Shown: positions 1 to 4,984 of the stretch, one piece after another
Position numbering within the stretch: position 1 is the first letter of the stretch
How the letters are laid out: each line of letters starts with the position of its first letter
Assembly: GCA_016198545.1 (NCBI GenBank)
Contig: JACQIJ010000032.1
Coordinates: 1-8,516, forward strand
Direction: 5' to 3'
Source: Pseudomonadota bacterium
GTDB taxonomy: Bacteria; Pseudomonadota; Alphaproteobacteria; Micavibrionales; Micavibrionaceae
DNA: 8,516 nt
Made by a program: the position numbers and the translations under genes
Notes under the pieces: model-generated
Seen by the model: the letters and a program-made list of their open reading frames with translations, nothing else
Databases searched by the model: none
Told to the model about the DNA's origin: nothing

Positions 1-66
1 AGCATTAACAGTCTCTTACTAATTGCCAATAATATCAGAAAATTAGATGTTTTTCCCGAATCTTTT

Positions 67-579
67 TCAGGACTTCGCGGAAGCGGTTTTTCCTTCTTCC
101 CGGTCGAAAATGATCTGATCCAGATCTCCGCGGAAAGCTTCGGCGTCCTTCGCGTTGACGTAGGGCACGGCCGTTATCTGGCTGCCCGTTCCGGTTATCA
201 AAAGGGATCCGTAGCCGAGAATGCGCCCCATCGGCGGATGCTCCACCTCGACGCTTTCGATCTTGCTGTGGTGCATCTGGATGTTGTTCAGCTTCACGAC
301 GCCATGCCGGACGAGAACCCTTTTGTCCGTCAGCGCCAGAAGCAAATAGTGCTTCGTCAGATAGGATGCGAAAAACATCAGCAGGGCAACCAGCATCAGG
401 AACGCGCCGAGATTGAAAACCTTGGTCATCAGGAACAACGCAAGTATGAAAACAACCGATGCCTTCCAGTAAATCCCGTTGTGAATGCGCGCCTGCCGGA
501 CAAGCTTTTCGCCATCGCGCAGCATGGATACCGCGCCGTCCCTTTTCGATTTTGCGGTTTCCGCTTTTCCGGCGCTCAT
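67..579 (-). CDS. Bacterial PH-domain (bPH2/DUF304-like) membrane protein, second copy
   Basis: A 170-residue protein with a basic N-terminal tail (about 1-33), two closely spaced hydrophobic segments (about 36-52 and 56-74) forming a membrane hairpin, and a C-terminal beta-rich domain (about 78-160). The pattern LTDKRVLVRHGVV followed by HHSKIESVEVE and GRILGYGSLLITGTG is typical of the bacterial PH-like family (PF03703, YdbS/YdbT type). The molecular function of these proteins is mostly unknown; they are inner-membrane proteins with a cytosolic PH-like fold. The ATG overlaps the TGA of the upstream PH gene by 4 bp (ATGA), so translation is probably coupled. It is the last gene of the minus-strand block that begins with phosphofructokinase. 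It is not a simple duplicate of its neighbour: N-terminus and loop lengths differ, suggesting two distinct subunits. Family assignment is good, role is unknown. Confidence 0.8.
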   Translation of the reverse strand: MSAGKAETAKSKRDGAVSMLRDGEKLVRQARIHNGIYWKASVVFILALFLMTKVFNLGAFLMLVALLMFFASYLTKHYLLLALTDKRVLVRHGVVKLNNIQMHHSKIESVEVEHPPMGRILGYGSLLITGTGSQITAVPYVNAKDAEAFRGDLDQIIFDREEGKTASAKS

Positions 580-1106
580 ACGGTTTTCGCCTTCTCGATC
601 GCCTTGCGGAACGCGATCGGGTTTTCCAGCGGCGGCAGAATGACTTCGCCCACGCCCATGCCGCGCACCATGATGCGGCCGTAATTCAGCATGCGCCCTA
701 GAATGCCCTGCAGCACGTTCACGCCCTCGATGCGGTCAATGCTCATCTCGCCAACATAGCGGGCGACGAGGCCGCGCTTGTATATAAGGCGGTTGTTGGT
801 AATGGCGATTTCCGTGCTGGCCTTGATGACCATCATCTGCGCGAAGCGCAGCAGGCCCATGACAAATGTAAAGAAAGCCAGAAGCTTTATGGCGGGATGC
901 AGCGCGCGCACCGCCTGCAGCCCCGTCATGGGCTCATAATCCGCGCTGTAATTCACGTAAAAATAAACGGAGCCGCCGAGAACAAGCATGCATCCCGTAA
1001 AGCCCCAGACGATGCTCAGAATCGCATTGAACGTGTAAATCCAGTGAAACCGCCCGATGTGGATGACTTCCTCGCCCGGGCTCAGAGACTGTTGCACATA
1101 TAGCAT
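576..1106 (-). CDS. Bacterial PH-domain (bPH2/DUF304-like) membrane protein, first copy
   Basis: A 176-residue protein. The N-terminal LSPGEEVIHIGRFHWI segment (about 8-23) is the usual entry motif of this family. It is followed by a hydrophobic segment (about 23-50), a short loop with acidic and aromatic residues (51-70), a second hydrophobic segment (about 71-93) and a PH-like domain (about 96-172) carrying ITNNRLIYKRGLVAR, SIDRIEGVNV and GRMLNYGRIMVRG. This matches PF03703 (bPH_2) proteins, which are membrane-anchored with a cytosolic PH fold and no established enzymatic role. The ATG lies only 2 bp after the phosphofructokinase stop, and the 3' end overlaps the next PH gene by 4 bp, so the three genes look like one transcription unit. 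A GGGAG stretch inside the end of the kinase gene could serve as ribosome binding site. The two PH proteins may form a hetero-complex; that is inference from adjacency. Confidence 0.82.
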   Translation of the reverse strand: MLYVQQSLSPGEEVIHIGRFHWIYTFNAILSIVWGFTGCMLVLGGSVYFYVNYSADYEPMTGLQAVRALHPAIKLLAFFTFVMGLLRFAQMMVIKASTEIAITNNRLIYKRGLVARYVGEMSIDRIEGVNVLQGILGRMLNYGRIMVRGMGVGEVILPPLENPIAFRKAIEKAKTV

Positions 1107-1108
1107 TA

Positions 1109-2188
1109 TTATTCATCTCCCAGCGAAATGCCCAGCGCTCTTGCCGTCTGCACCAGCGTACCCTTGAGATCCACGACCTGATACGCCTTGATCGCATCCT
1201 CGATGGCGACATCTACAACCTGCCGGTTCTGCCATGCGACCATGCGGTCGTATTTGCCTTCCTTGATCAGATCGACCGCCTTCACGCCGAAAGCGGACGC
1301 CAGCAGCCTGTCGTTATATGTCGGCGAACTGCCGCGCTGCACGTGCCCCAGGATTGTAACACGCGTTTCCGATCCTGTCATTTCCGCAAGCTTCGTGCCC
1401 AGATAATGCCCTATGCCGCCATAACGTTCTTCGCCTCCGTGATATGTCATCATGGATTTTTCGCCTTCCGGCGTTTTAACGGCCTCGGAGACGATCATCA
1501 GCGCGAAATTGCGGCCCGTTTCCTTGACGCGCTTTATTTTCGCCGCGATTTTATCCAGAGAATATTTCACCTCGGGAATGAGAATTATGTCCGCGCCGCC
1601 GGCGATTCCCGCGCTCAGCGCAATATGGCCCGCATCCCGTCCCATTACCTCGAGAATCATCACGCGGTCATGGCTTGCCGCCGTGGGCTGCAGCCTGTCC
1701 AGAGCCTCGGTCGCCACGGCAACGGCCGTATCGAACCCGACGGAGCTTTCAGTCATGCCGAGATCGTTGTCGATCGTCTTCGGAATGCCGACCATGTTTA
1801 TCTTTCCCTGATCGGCAAGCTTCTTGAGAATGGCAAAACTGCCGTCTCCGCCGATGCCGATGACCGCATCCAGTTTCAGCGCCTTGAATCCCTCGACGAT
1901 CTTGCCCGACAGATCCTTCGATGATCCGTCGGCCATCGGAAACGCGAACGGGTTGCCCTTGTTCGTCGTCCCCAGAATGGTTCCGCCCATCCGCATGACG
2001 TTGCCGTTGAATTCATTGGGATCGAGAACCCGGCATCCCGGCGGATCCTTCAGAAGGCCTGCCGTGCCGTTCAGGATACCGACCGTTTCCCAGCCCAGCA
2101 GCGCCGCCCTGTGCACCACCGCGCGGATGGCCGCGTTAAGCCCGGCGCAGTCCCCGCCGCTTGTCAGTATGCCGATACGTTTGCTCAC
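1109..2188 (-). CDS. pfkA: 6-phosphofructokinase (PfkA superfamily, mixed ATP/PPi-type clade)
   Basis: A 359-residue enzyme predicted to phosphorylate fructose 6-phosphate to fructose 1,6-bisphosphate in the cytosol (glycolysis, or reversibly if PPi-linked). Visible motifs: N-terminal ILTSGGDCAGLNA phosphate-donor loop (7-19), GGDGS (113-117), PKTIDND (136-142) with catalytic Asp140, MGRDAGH (182-188) and GHVQRGSSP (281-289). Length fits the 'mixed' PFK group (about 340-370) rather than the 320-residue E. coli type. Position 116 (E. coli Gly104) is Gly, as in ATP enzymes, while position 137 (E. coli Gly124) is Lys, as in PPi enzymes, so the donor cannot be read off directly; the Gly/Lys combination is known in some ATP-dependent members. 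The start is GTG, supported by an AGAGGAG ribosome binding site 7 nt upstream. It heads a block with two PH-domain membrane proteins. Enzyme identity is secure, phosphoryl donor is not. Confidence 0.93.
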   Translation of the reverse strand: MSKRIGILTSGGDCAGLNAAIRAVVHRAALLGWETVGILNGTAGLLKDPPGCRVLDPNEFNGNVMRMGGTILGTTNKGNPFAFPMADGSSKDLSGKIVEGFKALKLDAVIGIGGDGSFAILKKLADQGKINMVGIPKTIDNDLGMTESSVGFDTAVAVATEALDRLQPTAASHDRVMILEVMGRDAGHIALSAGIAGGADIILIPEVKYSLDKIAAKIKRVKETGRNFALMIVSEAVKTPEGEKSMMTYHGGEERYGGIGHYLGTKLAEMTGSETRVTILGHVQRGSSPTYNDRLLASAFGVKAVDLIKEGKYDRMVAWQNRQVVDVAIEDAIKAYQVVDLKGTLVQTARALGISLGDE

Positions 2189-2195
2189 CGGAAAA

Positions 2196-2202
2196 CTCCT
2201 CT
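2196..2202 (-). promoter_or_regulatory. Ribosome binding site of pfkA (supports GTG start)
   Basis: On the minus strand AGAGGAG sits 7 nt before the GTG at 2188. It is the strongest Shine-Dalgarno match in this intergenic region and is what fixes the non-ATG start. Confidence 0.75.
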
Positions 2203-2227
2203 GATTTAATCGCCGCCTCTAAACACC

Positions 2228-2254
2228 ATAAAACTAGATGCCGTGTCATATCAA
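2228..2254 (-). promoter_or_regulatory. Weak candidate promoter for the pfkA-PH operon
   Basis: On the minus strand TTGATA (2249-2254) is followed after 15 nt by TTTTAT (2228-2233). The spacing is short and the -10 only partly matches, so this is a tentative assignment. It would place the transcript start about 35 nt before the GTG start codon. Confidence 0.2.
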
Positions 2255-2288
2255 TAACGGGCATGAAGTTTTATCCTCTATTTTTAAC

Positions 2289-2317
2289 TTATCAAACAAT
2301 GGATTATCTGATAGTAT
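2289..2317 (+). promoter_or_regulatory. Candidate sigma70-type promoter for DUF465-purE
   Basis: TTATCA (2289-2294), a 17-nt spacer and TAGTAT (2312-2317) lie in the AT-rich stretch upstream of the DUF465 gene. Each hexamer matches the sigma70 consensus at four of six bases. The start codon at 2353 would leave a leader of about 30 nt. Optimal spacing and the AT-rich surroundings support it; hexamer quality does not. Confidence 0.3.
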
Positions 2318-2352
2318 TCTCTGGGCCAATTAATTACATAACTTACGGTTTC

Positions 2353-2553
2353 ATGGAAGACGAAGAAGAACTGCGCGAAAAGCTCATAGAGCTCAAGCAG
2401 GAACATAAGGATCTGGACGACGTCATAGACCGGCTGATGCAGCATCAGCCCGTGGACTTCATCCAGCTCCAGCGTCTTAAGAAACGCAAACTGTCCCTGA
2501 AGGACACGATCCAGAGAATTGAAAGTGGTCTCCTTCCGGACATAATCGCGTGA
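2353..2553 (+). CDS. YdcH/DUF465 family small coiled-coil protein
   Basis: A 66-residue, highly charged, helical protein matching the YdcH/DUF465 family (PF04325): EELREKLIELKQEHKDLDD (about 4-22) forms one helix, then a short Pro-containing turn (HQPVDF), then a second helix with the family hallmark LQRLKKRKLSLKDTI (39-53). Biochemical function of the family is unknown; a helical hairpin or coiled coil is expected. The open frame continues upstream to 2161, but that extension lies in AT-rich intergenic DNA opposite the 5' end of pfkA and carries no family similarity, so the ATG at 2353 is preferred. No strong Shine-Dalgarno is seen. Its TGA overlaps the purE start (GTGATG), implying translational coupling. 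DUF465 genes beside purE are, from general knowledge, a recurring arrangement in alphaproteobacteria. Confidence 0.85.
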   Translation: MEDEEELREKLIELKQEHKDLDDVIDRLMQHQPVDFIQLQRLKKRKLSLKDTIQRIESGLLPDIIA

Positions 2554-3059
2554 TGGCCAAAAAAGCCCCGCCGGTCAGCATCGTCATGGGGTCCCAGTCG
2601 GACTGGGAGACAATGGGGCATGCCGCGGGCATGCTCGATGCGCTGAAAATTCCTTATGAAACGAAAATCGTATCGGCGCACCGTACGCCCGACCGCATGG
2701 TGGAATTTGCCAAGGGCGCGCGCGCGCGCGGCGTCAGGGTGATTATAGCGGGCGCAGGCGGCGCAGCGCACCTGCCCGGCATGGTCGCAAGCCTTACGAC
2801 GCTGCCCGTACTGGGCGTGCCGGTGGAAAGCAAAACCCTGAAAGGGCTGGACAGCCTTCTTTCCATCGCGCAGATGCCCGGCGGCATTCCGGTCGGCACG
2901 CTGGCCATCGGCAAGGCGGGCGCAAAAAATGCTGCGCTGCTGGCGGCGCAGATACTGGGAACGGCGGATGAAAAAATTGCCGCAAAACTGGAAAAATTCA
3001 GGAAGACGCAGACGGCGAAAATCGCATTTAAGCCGGCGCGCCGCAAAAAACGGCCTTAA
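2553..3059 (+). CDS. purE: N5-carboxyaminoimidazole ribonucleotide mutase (PurE, class I)
   Basis: A 168-residue cytosolic enzyme of de novo purine biosynthesis, predicted to convert N5-CAIR to CAIR. Class I hallmarks are present in order: VMGSQSDWE (11-19), phosphate/ribose-binding and catalytic loop SAHRTPDR with His43 (41-48), GAGGAAHLPGM (67-77), LPVLGVPV (84-91) and the MPGGIPVGTLAIG stretch (108-120). Length is normal for the family; the tail (about 157-168) is unusually basic. The ATG at 2553 shares one base with the stop of the DUF465 gene; a GTG at 2550 would add one Met. Class I PurE normally works with PurK, which makes N5-CAIR. PurK is often the next gene, but here the next DNA holds opposite-strand genes, so purK must be elsewhere. 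The stop codon is only 4 bp from the stop of the convergent small gene. Confidence 0.96.
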   Translation: MAKKAPPVSIVMGSQSDWETMGHAAGMLDALKIPYETKIVSAHRTPDRMVEFAKGARARGVRVIIAGAGGAAHLPGMVASLTTLPVLGVPVESKTLKGLDSLLSIAQMPGGIPVGTLAIGKAGAKNAALLAAQILGTADEKIAAKLEKFRKTQTAKIAFKPARRKKRP

Positions 3060-3063
3060 ACGG

Positions 3064-3228
3064 TTACCGACGGCCCGGCGGCGGCGCGGGCATTTGCGTC
3101 CCGGCGGCCGGCGGCGCGGTATCGACCGGATCGTCGTACCAGGATTCATACAAGGCCAGCACAAAAGCTCCCAGCGCAGCAGCAATGAAAAAAATCTTCA
3201 AATTTATCTCAGTTCTGTCATCTTCCAT
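3064..3228 (-). CDS. Small single-pass membrane protein, unrecognised (54 aa)
   Basis: This short frame encodes 54 residues: an acidic/polar N-terminus (MEDDRTEIN), one hydrophobic segment (about 10-27, LKIFFIAAALGAFVLALY), an aromatic/acidic juxtamembrane stretch (ESWYDD) and a Pro/Ala-rich C-terminal tail ending in GRR. I do not recognise a family. Support for its being real: an ATG preceded by AGGAAAAG with suitable spacing, location 10 bp downstream of the stop of the minus-strand gene at 3239, and a coherent membrane-protein layout. It probably is the second gene of a two-gene unit. The charge distribution gives no clear topology. The stop lies 4 bp from the purE stop on the other strand, leaving no room for an intergenic terminator. 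It could still be a chance frame, but the ribosome binding site and spacing argue against that. Confidence 0.6.
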   Translation of the reverse strand: MEDDRTEINLKIFFIAAALGAFVLALYESWYDDPVDTAPPAAGTQMPAPPPGRR

Positions 3229-3238
3229 GTGGCTTTTC

Positions 3239-3523
3239 CTACATTGTCCGGTTCAGTCGCAATCCCTCGTGAATCTTGTCCGACAGCGCATTGTACTCCT
3301 CCCATGATACGCCCAGCGTCCCCTGGCACAATTCCTCGGCGGTCTGATCTGCGCCTTTTTTCCGGATAGCCTTGTTCAGCGCGCGCTGCGCCAGCGTAAA
3401 ATAAGGCTGCGCCGCAATGCAAAATGTAAAAGACGGTTTCTCTTCCCCGCCCGCCATCAATTCGGCCATAGCGAAAGCTTCCCTCGCGTCCGCGGCCAGT
3501 TCCGTTTTTTTCTTCAAATCCAT
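3239..3523 (-). CDS. Conserved-looking hypothetical protein, unrecognised (94-99 aa)
   Basis: A soluble, mostly helical protein of 94 residues from the ATG at 3523, or 99 from the ATG at 3538. The N-terminus is Lys-rich, followed by ELAADAREAFAMAELMAGG, then FTFCIAAQPYFTLAQRALNKAIRK and a C-terminal half containing ELCQGTLGVSWEEYNALSDKI. There are two cysteines and no transmembrane segment or signal peptide. I do not recognise the family. The internal ATG is preferred: GGAAGA lies 7 nt upstream of it, whereas the promoter -10 (3543-3548) ends so close to 3538 that the first ATG would sit at or before the expected transcript start. Together with the 54-residue membrane protein 10 bp downstream it forms a small minus-strand unit, divergent from glmU and convergent with purE. 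Function cannot be inferred. Confidence 0.7.
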   Translation of the reverse strand: MDLKKKTELAADAREAFAMAELMAGGEEKPSFTFCIAAQPYFTLAQRALNKAIRKKGADQTAEELCQGTLGVSWEEYNALSDKIHEGLRLNRTM

Positions 3524-3542
3524 CGTTTTTTCTTCCATCCCT

Positions 3543-3571
3543 GTTGTACCTTTGTATTTTGGTTATGTCAA
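3543..3571 (-). promoter_or_regulatory. Near-consensus sigma70 promoter of the small minus-strand unit
   Basis: On the minus strand a perfect TTGACA (3566-3571), a 17-nt spacer and TACAAC (3543-3548, four of six matches to TATAAT). The expected transcript start is near 3536-3537. This sits at the ATG at 3538 and about 14 nt upstream of the ATG at 3523, so it bears on which start codon is used. Confidence 0.6.
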
Positions 3572-3642
3572 CGAAAATCCCTGTAACCCCGCGCAACAGC
3601 TTGTGACTTGTATTTCCGGGCTTTTTGGCCAGAATGAACCCC

Positions 3643-4980
3643 ATGAAAAAGCGCAAGCTGGCATGCGTCATACTGGCCGCCGGGCAGGGCAAGCGGATGA
3701 ACTCCGCGTGGCCAAAGGTCATGCACGAACTGGCCGGGCGACCCCTCATAGGCTGGCTGCTGGAAACGGCGCAATCCCTGAAGCCCGAGAAAATAATCGT
3801 CGTTGCGGGGCCGGACGCGGACAAACTGAAGGCGCATATCAGGCCGCATGCCTGCGCCGTCCAGCAAAAGCCGCTGGGCACGGGCGACGCCGTAAAGGCC
3901 GCCCTGCCCGCGCTGAAGGGATTTTCCGGGGATGTCCTGATTTTGCTCGGCGACATGCCGCTTATTTCCGCGGAAACGCTGCGCGCGCTGATCGATGCGA
4001 AAAACAGCCGTTCAGGCTCCGGGCTGTCCGTCCTGGGCGCGGTTTATGACCCGCCGCCCGCCTTCGGACGCCTTGTCACCGGCATGGACGGAAAGCTTCA
4101 GAAAATCGTCGAGGACAGGGACTGTACGCCCGCGCAGCGCAAAATCAGCCTGTGCAACGCGGGCGCTTTCTGCGTCGACGGCGCGAAGCTTTCCGGCTGG
4201 CTTGGAAAAATAAAAAATAAAAACGCGCAGAAGGAGTTTTATTTCACCGATATCGTCGAAATCGCGGCAAAAGACGGATGCGCGCCGCAAATTCATATCG
4301 CGAAAAACAATGACGAGGCGCGCGGGGTCAACAGCCGCGCCGATCTGGCCGCGCTGGAAGAAACCGCGCAGGGACGGTTGCGCGCCGCCGCGATGGGAAG
4401 CGGCGCGACGTTGATCGATCCCGATACGGTTTATTTCTCGTGGGATACGAAACTGGGCCGCGACGTCGTGGTGGAGCCGCACGTGTTTTTCGGCCCCGGC
4501 GTGAAAATCGCCGATAATGTGACTGTAAAGGCCTTTTCGCATCTGGAGGGCGCGAAAATAGAAAAAGACGCCTCCATCGGCCCGCATGCCCGCCTGCGTC
4601 CCGGAAGCGTCATCGGCGCAGGTGCGAAAATCGGAAATTTCGTCGAGGTGAAAAACTCCACGCTCGGCGCAGGCGTGAAGGCCGCGCATCTGGCTTACAT
4701 TGGCGATGCCGACATCGGCAACGGCGTGAATTTTTCCTGCGGCGCGATCACGGTGAATTACGACGGCGTCAAAAAACACAAGACCGTCGTGGGCGACGGC
4801 GCGATGGTGGGTAGCAACGCGAACCTTGTCGCGCCGGTCACCATCGGTAACGGCGCCTATATCGCTGCGGGCAGCACAATCACAAAAGACGTTCCCGCCG
4901 ACGCGCTGGCCGTCGCCCGCGAAAAACCGTTCATCAAGGATGGGTGGGCGAAAAAGCGAAAAAGGAAGAAGGCGGGATAG
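3643..4980 (+). CDS. glmU: Bifunctional GlcN-1-P acetyltransferase / GlcNAc-1-P uridyltransferase GlmU
   Basis: Cytosolic bifunctional enzyme of UDP-GlcNAc synthesis: acetylates glucosamine 1-phosphate with acetyl-CoA, then couples the product to UTP. The N-terminal half is a nucleotidyltransferase: VILAAGQGKRM (9-19), Lys25 in PKVMHEL, LGTGDAV (78-84), metal-binding Asp103 in LLGDMPL, and Asn230 in ARGVNSR. The C-terminal half (about 250-425) is a left-handed beta-helix of hexapeptide repeats. Acetyltransferase residues are visible: Arg319 (LRPG), Lys337 (VEVKNS), His349 (KAAHLAYIGD) and Asn372 (TVNYDG). Length is 445 residues, close to E. coli (456). The Thr of the usual GxGTRM motif is Lys here. 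TTG at 3625 and ATG at 3634 are alternative starts; 3643 best fits family N-termini, and no clear Shine-Dalgarno decides. The tail is Lys/Arg-rich. glmS starts 4 bp downstream, so the two form an operon for consecutive pathway steps. Confidence 0.96.
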   Translation: MKKRKLACVILAAGQGKRMNSAWPKVMHELAGRPLIGWLLETAQSLKPEKIIVVAGPDADKLKAHIRPHACAVQQKPLGTGDAVKAALPALKGFSGDVLILLGDMPLISAETLRALIDAKNSRSGSGLSVLGAVYDPPPAFGRLVTGMDGKLQKIVEDRDCTPAQRKISLCNAGAFCVDGAKLSGWLGKIKNKNAQKEFYFTDIVEIAAKDGCAPQIHIAKNNDEARGVNSRADLAALEETAQGRLRAAAMGSGATLIDPDTVYFSWDTKLGRDVVVEPHVFFGPGVKIADNVTVKAFSHLEGAKIEKDASIGPHARLRPGSVIGAGAKIGNFVEVKNSTLGAGVKAAHLAYIGDADIGNGVNFSCGAITVNYDGVKKHKTVVGDGAMVGSNANLVAPVTIGNGAYIAAGSTITKDVPADALAVAREKPFIKDGWAKKRKRKKAG

Positions 4981-4984
4981 TAAA

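Noticed and set aside
1..66. AT-rich left edge as a promoter or terminator
   Set aside because: No convincing stem with U-tract or hexamer pair is visible in 66 bp.
2161..2352. N-terminal extension of the DUF465 frame
   Set aside because: The extension overlaps the pfkA start, is AT-rich non-coding-like sequence and would add 64 residues absent from the family.
3060..3140. GC-rich stretch after purE as a terminator
   Set aside because: It can form GC pairs but has no U-tract and is coding sequence of the minus-strand 54-aa gene.
3204..3956. 250-codon minus-strand frame across the glmU 5' end and the small gene unit
   Set aside because: It is in a different frame from the 94-aa gene and runs through the promoter and glmU coding sequence; low-complexity composition suggests a shadow.
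4826..4984. Upstream extension of the glmS frame
   Set aside because: It lies inside glmU; GlmS needs Cys as residue 2 for catalysis, which fixes the start at 4985.
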